DNA of 64,000 bases, taken from the NCBI GenBank assembly GCA_963783865.1, contig CAWAPD010000001.1:558001-622000 (forward strand), read 5' to 3'. This DNA is from CAWAPD01 sp963783865 (lineage in GTDB: Bacteria > Actinomycetota > Thermoleophilia > UBA2241). Under the pieces are notes generated by a model, which ran no database searches, had not been told where the DNA came from, and worked only from the letters and a program-made list of their open reading frames with translations. Numbering within the stretch: position 1 is the stretch's first letter; every line of letters starts with the position of its first letter. Shown one piece after another: positions 56,996-64,000 of the stretch. The position numbers and the translations under genes were made by a program.

Positions 56996-58239
56996 CAGTC
57001 CTCGAATCTGCGGAAGACGAGGGTGACGTTGTGGCCGCCGAACCCGAAGGAGTTCGACGCCGCCACGCGCACGTCCGCCTCACGCGCCGTTCCGGACACG
57101 TAGTCGAGGTCGCACTCGGGGTCGGGGTCGGTCAGGTTGATCGTCGGGTGGATGCGGCCGTCGACGATCGTGCGCACGGTGACGACCGCCTCGACGCCGC
57201 CGGAGCCGCCCAGCAGGTGACCGATCATCGACTTGCTCGACGACACGGCGACGGCGCGCGCGTGCTCGCCGAAGGCGACCTTGATCGCCTTGGTCTCGGC
57301 CACGTCGCCGGGCGGCGTAGAGGTGCCGTGGGCGTTGATGTAGTCGACCTCGGAGGGGTCGACGCCGGCCTGCCGCATGGCGGCGAGCATGGCGCGGGCC
57401 TGCGAGCGGCCCGTCTCGTCGGGCGCCGTCATGTGGAACGCGTCGGAGCTCATGCCGGCCCCTACGAGCTCGACGTAGACGCGGACACCGCGGGCGCGGG
57501 CGTGCTCGAGCTCTTCGAGCACGAGCACGCCCGCGCCCTCGCCGAGCACGAACCCGTCGCGCCCGGAATCGAACGGCCGAGACGCCTGCGTGGGGGCGTC
57601 GTTCCGGGTGGACAACGCCCGCATCGCAGCGAAGCCGGCCACCCCGATGGGGGCGATCGCCGCCTCGCTGCCGCCCGCGAACATGACGTCGGCGTCGCCG
57701 CGGCGGATGATCGCCATGGCGTTGCCGATGGCGTCGGAGCCCGCCGCACAGGCCGTACACGTCGCGCTGAGCGGACCCTTGGCGCCGAGCAACAGCGAGA
57801 CCTGGGCGGCTCCCATGTTGGGGATCATCATGGGGATCAGGAGCGGGTTGACCCGATCCGGCCCCTTCTCGATCAGCCGCCGCACTTCTTCTTCGAACGT
57901 CGCCAGGCCGCCGACCCCGCTGCCGATGACCGCGCCGATCCGCTCGGCCTCGGGTGCGATCTCGAGCGCGGCGTCGTCGCGCGCCATGCTCGCCGCCGCT
58001 ACCGCGTACTGGGCGAACAGGTCGAGACGGCGCATGACACGCCGGTCGATGAAGCCCTCGGGCTCGAAGCCGGCGACCTCGCCGGCGATGTGCACCGTCT
58101 GGTTGGAGTGGTCGAAGCGCGTGATCTCGGCGACGCCCGATCGTCCGGCGAGCAGATTGCCCCAGACCTCGTCGACCTCGCAGCCAAGCGGGGTGACGCA
58201 CCCGAGCCCGGTGACGACGACTCGCTTCGGTTCATCCAT
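56995..58239 (-). CDS. fabF: 3-oxoacyl-ACP synthase II
   Basis: 414 residues. RVVVTGLGCVTPLGCEVDEVW at the start; catalytic triad from TCTACAAGSDAIGNA (Cys), INAHGTSTPPGD (His) and SSKSMIGHLLGGSGGVEAVV (His); closing SNSFGFGGHNVTLVFRRF. Elongates acyl-ACP with malonyl-ACP. It lies 35 bases after fabG, where most bacteria keep acpP, and couples to accD by a one-base overlap. Confidence 0.97.
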   Translation of the reverse strand: MDEPKRVVVTGLGCVTPLGCEVDEVWGNLLAGRSGVAEITRFDHSNQTVHIAGEVAGFEPEGFIDRRVMRRLDLFAQYAVAAASMARDDAALEIAPEAERIGAVIGSGVGGLATFEEEVRRLIEKGPDRVNPLLIPMMIPNMGAAQVSLLLGAKGPLSATCTACAAGSDAIGNAMAIIRRGDADVMFAGGSEAAIAPIGVAGFAAMRALSTRNDAPTQASRPFDSGRDGFVLGEGAGVLVLEELEHARARGVRVYVELVGAGMSSDAFHMTAPDETGRSQARAMLAAMRQAGVDPSEVDYINAHGTSTPPGDVAETKAIKVAFGEHARAVAVSSSKSMIGHLLGGSGGVEAVVTVRTIVDGRIHPTINLTDPDPECDLDYVSGTAREADVRVAASNSFGFGGHNVTLVFRRFED

Positions 58240-58274
58240 CGTGTGTTCTACTCTCTCTCGCCAGTGCCCGCCGG

Positions 58275-59027
58275 CTAGATGCCCAGCCCGCCGTCGACCG
58301 GCAGCGTGACCCCGGTGACGAACCGGGCCCCCGGCGACGCCAGGAACACCACGGCCGCGGCGACGTCGGCGGCCTCGCCGATGCTGCGCAGCGGCGTGGC
58401 GTCGACGATCGCCTGCCGGGTCTCTTCGGGGAGCGCCTGCGTCATCGGGGTGTCGATGTACCCCGGCGCGATCGCGTTGACGCGGATGGAGCGTGCCCCG
58501 AGCTCCTTGGCCAGCGATTTCGTGAGGCCAATGATACCTGCTTTGGCGGCGGCGTAGTTCGCCTGGCCGGCGTTCCCGCGGCGGCCGACCACGCTCGCGA
58601 TGTTGACGATCACGCCCTGGCGGCGGCGCATCATGCGCCGCGAGACGGCCTTGCTCACCAGGAAGGTCCCGCGCAGATGCGTGCGGATGACCGCGTCCCA
58701 CTGGTCGGGCGTCATCATCATCACCACGTTGTCGCGGGTGATGCCGGCGTTGTTGACGACGATCTGCAGCGGCCCCAGCTCCTGCTCGACGCGCTCGACC
58801 ATGGCGTCGACCGCCTCCTCGTCGCCCACGTCGCCCATCACGCACAGCGCCTTGCGGCCGAGGGCCTCCACCTCGCCGACGACGGCCGCGCAGGCGTCCT
58901 CGCCGGCGAAGTCGTTGACGGCCACGTCGGCGCCGGCCGCGGCCAGCGCGAGCGCGATCTCGCGCCCGATGCCGCGGCCGGCGCCGGTCACGAGCGCGAC
59001 GCCGCTCAGTTCGATGGTCGTCGTCAT
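58275..59027 (-). CDS. fabG: 3-oxoacyl-ACP reductase
   Basis: 250 residues, classical SDR: GVALVTGAGRGIGREIALAL (NADPH motif), NNAGITRDN, and the catalytic set IVNIASVVGRRGNAGQANYAAAKAGIIG with Ser, Tyr and Lys. Closing GYIDTPMTQALPEETRQ and FVTGVTLPVDGG. Reduces 3-oxoacyl-ACP with NADPH. Start ATG at 59027 overlaps the fabD stop (ATGA). Confidence 0.97.
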   Translation of the reverse strand: MTTTIELSGVALVTGAGRGIGREIALALAAAGADVAVNDFAGEDACAAVVGEVEALGRKALCVMGDVGDEEAVDAMVERVEQELGPLQIVVNNAGITRDNVVMMMTPDQWDAVIRTHLRGTFLVSKAVSRRMMRRRQGVIVNIASVVGRRGNAGQANYAAAKAGIIGLTKSLAKELGARSIRVNAIAPGYIDTPMTQALPEETRQAIVDATPLRSIGEAADVAAAVVFLASPGARFVTGVTLPVDGGLGI

Positions 59028-59959
59028 GTGGTCTCCCCTTTGGTCTCGAGCCAGTGGCGCTGCAGCGCGGCCTCGACCGACGCAGGGTCGCCGGTGCTGG
59101 CCGCGGCCAGCCCGGCGTCGATGCGGCGTACGAGGCCGGCGAGCACCGCGCCCGGCCCCACTTCGAGGAACGCATTGTACCCCTCGCCCGCCAGCCGGCG
59201 GACGGCCTGCTCGAAGCGCACCGGCGAGACGATCTGACGCGCCAGGAGCTCGGGCAGGTCCTCGACCTCGTAGTCGACGCTGCAGGTCGACAGGAACGGC
59301 TGGATCGGCACGCTGAACGGCGTCGCCTGCAGCGGCCCGTTCAGGGCGTCGGCCGCCGGCTGCATCAGCGGCGAGTGGAAGCCGCCGGCGACCGCCAGAC
59401 GGACCGTCTTGCGGGCGCCGGCGGCCGGCGCCCTGTCGCAGACCTCGGCGACGCCGGCCTCGGTGCCGCTGACCACGACCTGGCCGGGGCCGTTGTAGTT
59501 GGCCGGCCAGGCCTCGGCGATCGGCGCGCACAGCGCCTCGACGGCCTCGCCCTCGAGGCCGAGCACCGCGACCATGGCGCCGGGCGTGCGGCGTGCGGCG
59601 GCCGCCATCTCGCGGCCGCGCGCCGCCACCAGTTGCAGCGCGTCGTCGAACCCGAGCGCCTCGGTGGCCACCAGCGCCGAGTACTCCCCGAGGCTGTGGC
59701 CCAGCGCGAGGTCCCACTTCAGGCCCTGTTCCTCGAGCACGCGCAGCGTGGCGATCGAGTGGGTGAGCAGCGCGGGCTGCGCGATCTCGGTGCGGGTCAG
59801 CTCGTCGGCAGACCCCTCGAACGACGCCGCCGCCACGTCCCATCCGAGCACGCGCGACGCCTCGTCGTAGGTGAACCGCGCCGTCTCGTAACGCGTGGAC
59901 AGGTCGCGGCCCATGCCCACGGCCTGCGAGCCCTGGCCGGGGAACGCCAGGGCGATCAT
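59024..59959 (-). CDS. fabD: Malonyl-CoA--ACP transacylase
   Basis: 311 residues. LAFPGQGSQAVGMGRDL opens the protein; the active-site serine is in LALGHSLGEYSALVATEAL, the substrate Arg region is LVAARGREMAAAA, and the catalytic His is in AVAGGFHSPLM. It transfers malonyl from CoA to ACP. It lies 18 bases downstream of fabH and overlaps fabG. Confidence 0.97.
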   Translation of the reverse strand: MIALAFPGQGSQAVGMGRDLSTRYETARFTYDEASRVLGWDVAAASFEGSADELTRTEIAQPALLTHSIATLRVLEEQGLKWDLALGHSLGEYSALVATEALGFDDALQLVAARGREMAAAARRTPGAMVAVLGLEGEAVEALCAPIAEAWPANYNGPGQVVVSGTEAGVAEVCDRAPAAGARKTVRLAVAGGFHSPLMQPAADALNGPLQATPFSVPIQPFLSTCSVDYEVEDLPELLARQIVSPVRFEQAVRRLAGEGYNAFLEVGPGAVLAGLVRRIDAGLAAASTGDPASVEAALQRHWLETKGETT

Positions 59960-59977
59960 GCCGCCTCCCGCGTCACG

Positions 59978-60985
59978 TCACAGGGCCCAGGTGGTCAGGC
60001 ACGACCCCCACGTCAGGCCGGCGCCGAAGCCGACCATCAGCAGGCGGTCGCCCTTCTTCAGGCGTCCTTGCTCCATGGCGTCATTCAAGCACAGCGGGAT
60101 GGAGGCGCACGAGGTGTTGCCGAAGCGGTCGAGGTTGGCGAACACCTGCTCGTCTGAGAAGCCGAGACTCGCGGCGACCTTCTCGATGATGCGGATGTTG
60201 GCCTGGTGAGGGACGAACAGGTCGACGTCGGCGGCGGTGAGCCCTGCGTCGTCGAGCGCCCGCTGACACGACTCGACGACGCGGCGCACGGCGAAGCGGT
60301 AGACCTCGCGGCCGTTCATCCGCAGGAAGTGCTGGCGGGCGTCGACGGTCTCGTGGCTCGCCGGCAGGCGCGTGCCCCCGGCGGGCATGTTCAGGTACGG
60401 CGCGCCGGTGCCGTCGTTGCCCAGGTCGAACGAGAAGAAGACACCGTTGTCGCTGGGCTCGACGAGCACGGCGCCGGCGCCGTCGCCGAACAGCACGCAG
60501 GTGGCGCGGTCCTGCCAGTCGAGGCCCTTGCTCAGCGCCTCGGCGCCGGTCACCAGCACCTTGCCGTAGAGGCCGCCGGCGACGAAGGCGACGGCGGCCG
60601 CCAGCCCGTACACGAACCCCGTGCAGCCGGACTGCACGTCGAAGGCGCCGGCGTTCACGGCGCCGACGCGCTCGGCGATGATCGAGGCCGTGGCCGGGAA
60701 CGGCATGTCGGGCAACAGCGCCGTGCTGATCACGAGGTCGATGTCGGCCGCCTGGTGGCCGTTGCGCGCGAGCAGGTCCTCGACGGCGGCGACGGCCAGA
60801 TCGGAGGTCGCCTGCTCGGGGGCGCAGATGCGCCGCTCGCGGATGCCGGTGCGGCTGGCGATCCACTCGTCGGAGGTGTCGAGCCCGTGCGCAAGGTCGT
60901 CGTTGGTGACCACGCGCTCGGGCACGTACACGCCCAGAGCCGAGATGCGTGCGCCTTTGACGAGCCCCCGGCGCATCCCGCTCAC
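59978..60985 (-). CDS. fabH: 3-oxoacyl-ACP synthase III
   Basis: 335 residues. RISALGVYVPERVVTNDDLA, the Cys triad member in FDVQSGCTGFVYGLA, then LFVPHQANIRIIE (His) and RFGNTSCASIPLCL (Asn). These are the KAS III Cys-His-Asn residues. It condenses acyl-CoA with malonyl-ACP to start chains. I use the GTG at 60985, which overlaps the fabZ stop (GTGA); an ATG at 60976 is an alternative. Confidence 0.96.
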   Translation of the reverse strand: MSGMRRGLVKGARISALGVYVPERVVTNDDLAHGLDTSDEWIASRTGIRERRICAPEQATSDLAVAAVEDLLARNGHQAADIDLVISTALLPDMPFPATASIIAERVGAVNAGAFDVQSGCTGFVYGLAAAVAFVAGGLYGKVLVTGAEALSKGLDWQDRATCVLFGDGAGAVLVEPSDNGVFFSFDLGNDGTGAPYLNMPAGGTRLPASHETVDARQHFLRMNGREVYRFAVRRVVESCQRALDDAGLTAADVDLFVPHQANIRIIEKVAASLGFSDEQVFANLDRFGNTSCASIPLCLNDAMEQGRLKKGDRLLMVGFGAGLTWGSCLTTWAL

Positions 60986-61470
60986 CGGTCGTCCCCGGCG
61001 GCCGGGCTGAGCTTCGCCTGCCCGGCCGCCGTCTCGTCGGCGTCGGTCAGGGCGAACATCAGCTCGCCGCGGCAGGCCAGGTCGCCACCGACGGTGGCGA
61101 CCGCCTTGCCGCGGCCCACGGCGCTGCGGGCCATCAGGATCTCGACCCTGAGGTCGAGCACGTCGCCCGGCCGCACGACGCGCTTGAAGCGCACCTTGTC
61201 GATGCCGGCGAACAGCACCAGCCTGCCGCGGTTGGCGGGCACCGACAGGGCGGTGACGGCGCCGGCCTGGGCCAGCGCCTCGACGATGAGCACGCCCGGC
61301 ATGACCGGGTTGCCGGGGAAGTGGCCGCCGAACCACCAGTCCCCGTCGCGCACGAGGCGGCGCGCGTGGCAGCTGACGCCGGGCTCCAGCTCGACGACCT
61401 CGTCGAGCAGCAGGAACGGTTCGCGGTGAGGGATCAGCGCTTCGACCTGGGCGCGGGTGAGGGCGGTCAT
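60982..61470 (-). CDS. fabZ: 3-hydroxyacyl-ACP dehydratase
   Basis: 162 residues, hot-dog fold. IPHREPFLLLDEVVELEPG, GHFPGNPVMPGVLIVEALAQAGA with the catalytic His and Glu positions, and FAGIDKVRFKRVVRPGD are FabZ blocks. It dehydrates 3-hydroxyacyl-ACP. The C-terminal 20 residues (ADETAAGQAKLSPA) are an added tail. Its ATG overlaps the anti-sigma stop (ATGA), tying the pathway to the sigma/anti-sigma pair. Confidence 0.95.
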   Translation of the reverse strand: MTALTRAQVEALIPHREPFLLLDEVVELEPGVSCHARRLVRDGDWWFGGHFPGNPVMPGVLIVEALAQAGAVTALSVPANRGRLVLFAGIDKVRFKRVVRPGDVLDLRVEILMARSAVGRGKAVATVGGDLACRGELMFALTDADETAAGQAKLSPAAGDDR

Positions 61471-61871
61471 GCCTTGACCTCGCCGCGGGGCTCCTCGCGG
61501 CGCGCGAGGCGGCGCTGCACCCCGATGACCACGGCCGCCAGCGCGACGGCGCCGTAGGCGTAGTGGCGCGCCCGCCGCGGCAGGTGCCCGGGCAGCACGC
61601 CTCCGGTCGCGGCCGCCAGCGCGCGCTCGACCGCCGACGGCTCGGGCTGAGCGGCCACGGCGGCGCAGACCCGGTCGACGAACCCGGCCGGCACGTCGGC
61701 GGTGACGGTGCGCGCGGCGCCGAGCGCCGCGCGCACCGTCCCCAGCTCCTCGAGCTCGGCCGCGCAGCGCGGGCAGAAGCTCAGGTGGCGCTGGAACTCG
61801 GCCACCTCGGCGACGCTGAGGTCGGCGTCGACGTAGCGCGCGATCACCTCGCTGAAACGGGCACAATCCAT
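61467..61871 (-). CDS. Zinc-finger anti-sigma factor
   Basis: 134 residues. The N-terminal ZAS domain CARFSEVIARYVDADLSVAE, FQRHLSFCPRCAAEL holds the His-x3-Cys-x2-Cys zinc motif, and one TM helix follows at about 104-118 (YAYGAVALAAVVIGV), then a short basic cytoplasm/outside tail. Such proteins hold an ECF sigma factor at the membrane and release it on an envelope or redox signal. Its start overlaps the sigma stop (TGATG) and its stop overlaps fabZ. Confidence 0.9.
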   Translation of the reverse strand: MDCARFSEVIARYVDADLSVAEVAEFQRHLSFCPRCAAELEELGTVRAALGAARTVTADVPAGFVDRVCAAVAAQPEPSAVERALAAATGGVLPGHLPRRARHYAYGAVALAAVVIGVQRRLARREEPRGEVKA

Positions 61872-62449
61872 CACGACTCCTCGTCGATCGCGCCCGAGGC
61901 CCGCAGCCGCAGCCGCAGCGAACTGCGGCCGCGGTGCACGCTGGCCTTGACCGTGCCCAGGGGCCGGTCGAGGGCGTCGCTGATCTCGGCGTAGGCGAGG
62001 CCGTACACGTCTCGCAGGACGAGCGGCAGGCGGTAGTCGGCGGGCAGGTCGGCGAGCGCCTGCATGAGCTGCTCGTAACCGATCCTGCGCAAGACCTCGG
62101 CCTCGGGATCGGCGACGGGCTCGGGCGCCGTGGGCTCGGCCGCGCCGCGGCGCCAGCGGCGCTGGTAGTCGATGATCGCGTTCATGCTCAGGCGGAAGAA
62201 CCACGTCGTGAACGTGGAACGACCGCGGAACCCGGCGAGCTTCTGGTGCAGGCGCAGGAAGACCTCCTGCGCCGCGTCTTCGGCGTCGACGTGGTTCCCC
62301 AGCAGGTTGTACGCCATCGTGTAGACCATGCCCTGATACCTCTCGACGATCCTGCGGAACGCCTCGCCGTCGCCCGCCGCCGCCGCCCGCACGTCGGCGG
62401 GGCTCGGCTCGGGCAGATCGGTCTGGTTCGAAGGGTTAGACGGCGTCAT
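61871..62449 (-). CDS. ECF-type RNA polymerase sigma factor
   Basis: 192 residues. Region 2 reads FRRIVERYQGMVYTMAYNLLGNHVDAEDAAQEVFLRLHQK and FTTWFFRLSMNAIIDYQRR; region 4 reads LADLPADYRLPLVLRDVYGLAYAEISDALDRPLGTVKASVHRGRSSLR. There is no region 1 or 3, as in ECF sigmas. It is followed by, and overlaps, its zinc-finger anti-sigma factor, and heads a run of fab/acc genes. I infer that the operon is transcribed, at least in part, by this sigma factor or responds to envelope state. The ATG at 62449 is used. Confidence 0.93.
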   Translation of the reverse strand: MTPSNPSNQTDLPEPSPADVRAAAAGDGEAFRRIVERYQGMVYTMAYNLLGNHVDAEDAAQEVFLRLHQKLAGFRGRSTFTTWFFRLSMNAIIDYQRRWRRGAAEPTAPEPVADPEAEVLRRIGYEQLMQALADLPADYRLPLVLRDVYGLAYAEISDALDRPLGTVKASVHRGRSSLRLRLRASGAIDEES

Positions 62450-62509
62450 GGCAGAGAAAGTTGCAGGGTCGCTCCGGTCGTCGCACGGGATGGTCGAGTG
62501 TACACCCGC

Positions 62510-62538
62510 CTGACGCGGCCCCGCCGCTCGCGTAGAAT
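62510..62538 (+). promoter_or_regulatory. Promoter of the lipoprotein gene
   Basis: CTGACG (62510-62515), 17 bases, TAGAAT (62533-62538), 32 bases before the ATG at 62571. It lies in the divergent gap with the sigma-factor gene. Confidence 0.55.
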
Positions 62539-62570
62539 CGCACGGTCCGTCCACCCGGCGAGGAGAGCCG

Positions 62571-63167
62571 ATGAGAGCACTTGCCCTTGCGTCAGGCGTG
62601 CTGGCCGCCGCCCTGGCGCTGCTCGCACCGGCGGTCGTCGCCGGGTGCGGATCGCAGCCCGAGGCCGGCTGGCAGACCTTCGACAACCCCCAGTACCGAT
62701 TCTCGATCGCCTACGACGCCGGTCACTTCACGCCGAAGGCGCCCATCAACGCCAAGATCAAGACGGGGGCCAAGTCAGGCTATGGCGTCGGCTTCATCCC
62801 AAAGGACGCGCCGCCCAGCGGCAACGTCCTCACGTTGTACGTGGTCCAGGTCACGACGTACTCGTCGCCGTGGACGGCGAAGAAGGTCGCCGGCCTCAAG
62901 CCGTACTTCGTCAAGTCGGTGGCGAACATGACGAAGACCCTGGGCGCCACGATCGCCGGTCCGGTGAGCGAGACGATCGCCGGCGCCCCGGCGTGGCGCA
63001 TCGACGGAACGCTCACCACCGGGGGCACAGCACTCCACATGCGCATCCATTACGTGTTCCACGCCAGCAACGAGTACGAGCTGGTGGAACAGGCCACGGC
63101 CGCCGACTGGCCGGCCGACGCGCCGGTCTTCCGGAGGATGACCGACTCCTTCACGTTCACGGACTAG
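62571..63167 (+). CDS. Putative lipoprotein, unknown function
   Basis: 198 residues with a signal peptide (ALASGVLAAALALLAPAVV) and a lipobox-like VVAGC around Cys26; the mature part begins GSQPEAGWQTFDNPQYRFSIAYDAG. The fold-like sequence that follows (WRIDGTLTTGGTALHMRIHYVFHASNEYELVEQA) resembles PsbP/LpqN-type lipoprotein domains of actinobacteria, but the assignment is loose. GAGGAG precedes the ATG. Expected location: outer face of the membrane. Confidence 0.75.
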   Translation: MRALALASGVLAAALALLAPAVVAGCGSQPEAGWQTFDNPQYRFSIAYDAGHFTPKAPINAKIKTGAKSGYGVGFIPKDAPPSGNVLTLYVVQVTTYSSPWTAKKVAGLKPYFVKSVANMTKTLGATIAGPVSETIAGAPAWRIDGTLTTGGTALHMRIHYVFHASNEYELVEQATAADWPADAPVFRRMTDSFTFTD

Positions 63168-63183
63168 CGCCCCGTCGCGGGCC

Positions 63184-63201
63184 GCCGGCTTCGTGGCCGG
63201 C
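63184..63201. terminator. Short hairpin between convergent genes
   Basis: 6-bp GCCGGC/GCCGGC stem with loop TTCGTG, 17 bases past the lipoprotein stop and overlapping the stop of the ABC ATPase. Weak. Confidence 0.4.
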
Positions 63202-64000
63202 TAGCGGGCCTCGTCCGAGGCGGGAGCCGGCTCCTGGTCGTCCGCGGGGGGATGCCCGTGCCCGGCCGGCGGTGAGTGCTCCTGGTCGGCTGCGGACGGC
63301 TGCCCGTGGTCGGCCGGGTGCGGGTGCTCGTGCTCGCCCGAGTGCGAGTGCGGGTGTGTGTGCCGCAGGGCGCCGTGCGAGTGCGCATGCTCGTGGACCA
63401 GGTTCACCCGCACGAGCAGCTCGCGGTCGGCGAGGACGGCGGCGAGCGGCCCGTCGGCCACGAGCCGGTGGTCCTCGCCGATCACGACCGCCCGGTCGGC
63501 GAGCCGGTCGAGCAGCTCGAGCTGGTGGGTCGCCACGACGATCGTCCTGCCGGCGACGTGGAGCTGCGCCAGCAGGTCGAGCAGCCACTGCTGCGTGCGC
63601 GGGTCGAGGCCGTTGGTCGGCTCGTCGAGCATGAGCACCTCGGGGTTGATCGAGAGCACCGAGGCGAGCGCCACCTTCTTCTTCTCACCGCCGCTCAGGT
63701 GGTACGGCGCACGGTCGGCCAGCGCCGTGAGGCCGAGCATCTCGAGCGTGTCGTCGACGCGCGCGACGACCTCGTCGTGGGGCAGCTCCAGGTGGAGCGG
63801 GCCGAAGGCGACCTCGTCGCGCACGGTGGGCGTGAACAGCTGCGCGTCGGCGCTCTGGAAGACGATGCCGACGCGCCGCCGGAACCGGTGCGCGGCGGCG
63901 TCGGAGCGCAGGGAGGCGGCGGTGAGCGGCTCGCCGAAGGCGAGCACCCGGCCGCCGCCCGGCTCCACCAGCCCCGCCAGCACCTTGAGCAGGGTCGACT
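63201..64000 (-). CDS. Co/Ni-type ECF transporter ATPase, His-rich tail (5' end outside window)
   Basis: The protein enters the window after its Walker A (the first visible residues are TLLKVLAGLVEPGGG). Q-loop GIVFQSADAQLFTPTVRDEVAFG, signature LSGGEKKKVALA, Walker B LMLDEPTNGLDP and H-loop VATHQLELLD are intact, as in CbiO/EcfA energy-coupling ATPases. The last 65 residues are extremely His-rich (HEHAHSHGALRHTHPHSHSG and on), which suggests metal binding and supports a nickel or cobalt transporter. The permease and substrate subunits must be beyond 64000. Confidence 0.9.
   Translation of the reverse strand, partial: STLLKVLAGLVEPGGGRVLAFGEPLTAASLRSDAAAHRFRRRVGIVFQSADAQLFTPTVRDEVAFGPLHLELPHDEVVARVDDTLEMLGLTALADRAPYHLSGGEKKKVALASVLSINPEVLMLDEPTNGLDPRTQQWLLDLLAQLHVAGRTIVVATHQLELLDRLADRAVVIGEDHRLVADGPLAAVLADRELLVRVNLVHEHAHSHGALRHTHPHSHSGEHEHPHPADHGQPSAADQEHSPPAGHGHPPADDQEPAPASDEAR

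Overview
The window is about 70% GC. It is packed with short operons of overlapping genes, GTG/TTG starts and high-GC codon use, and it carries ABC-2 exporters, VOC proteins, ArsR/MarR/TetR regulators and a type II fatty-acid operon. This suggests a soil-type high-GC Gram-positive, most likely Actinomycetota and possibly a Thermoleophilia-like lineage. That placement is inference: no rRNA or single-lineage marker is present. I saw no rRNA, tRNA, CRISPR array, transposase or integrase gene.

Left part (1-16.9 kb): DUF1697, SRPBCC, Ogt and an Ada-AlkA alkylation-repair gene, a zinc-ribbon protein, an M48-like protein that has lost its HEXXH site, GYD, flavodoxin, FAD oxidase, MFS and VOC genes, then a TetR/MFS drug-efflux pair with matching TTAGT-N4-ACTAA operators. 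Five loci between 2.7 and 16.6 kb (Ada-AlkA, MFS, MBL hydrolase, metallophosphoesterase, Pr6Pr protein) are broken by small indels. All but one are single-base losses, often in homopolymers, so consensus error is as likely as real decay.

Middle (16.9-43.3 kb): a membrane protein/XRE operon with a near-consensus promoter, a SRPBCC/membrane pair, three ABC-2 exporters, an ArsR regulon with two identical-geometry operators, aldo-keto reductase and 5'-3' exonuclease, a cluster of VOC proteins including a VOC-YCII fusion, an NhaA-DsbA fusion, and a four-gene MarR/heme-b membrane protein/ferredoxin/MsrB operon preceded by a perfect 20-bp-arm palindrome, followed by a DHA2 MFS exporter.

Integron-like segment (43.5-46.8 kb): a complete integron attC site (43803-43889) has matching R boxes and two extrahelical bases. 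A 26/28 copy of its left half lies at 46712. Between them are cassette-type genes (GFA, VOC, two GNATs, one unknown protein on the opposite strand). No integrase is present, so this resembles a CALIN (integrase-less cassette cluster).

Right part (46.8-64 kb): an enolase-superfamily enzyme, a stand-alone bL12 C-terminal-domain protein, DUF1801, GNAT, GyrI-like and TAG-like proteins; a thiol/redox group (ArsR, four-helix protein, cysteine dioxygenase, glutaredoxin-DUF302); a fourth ABC exporter; and an ECF sigma/anti-sigma pair translationally coupled to fabZ-fabH-fabD-fabG-fabF-accD-accA without acpP. The window closes with a lipoprotein and a His-tailed Co/Ni-type ECF transporter ATPase. Many genes end in long GGGGCGGGG/CCCCGCCCC hairpins without a U-tract.
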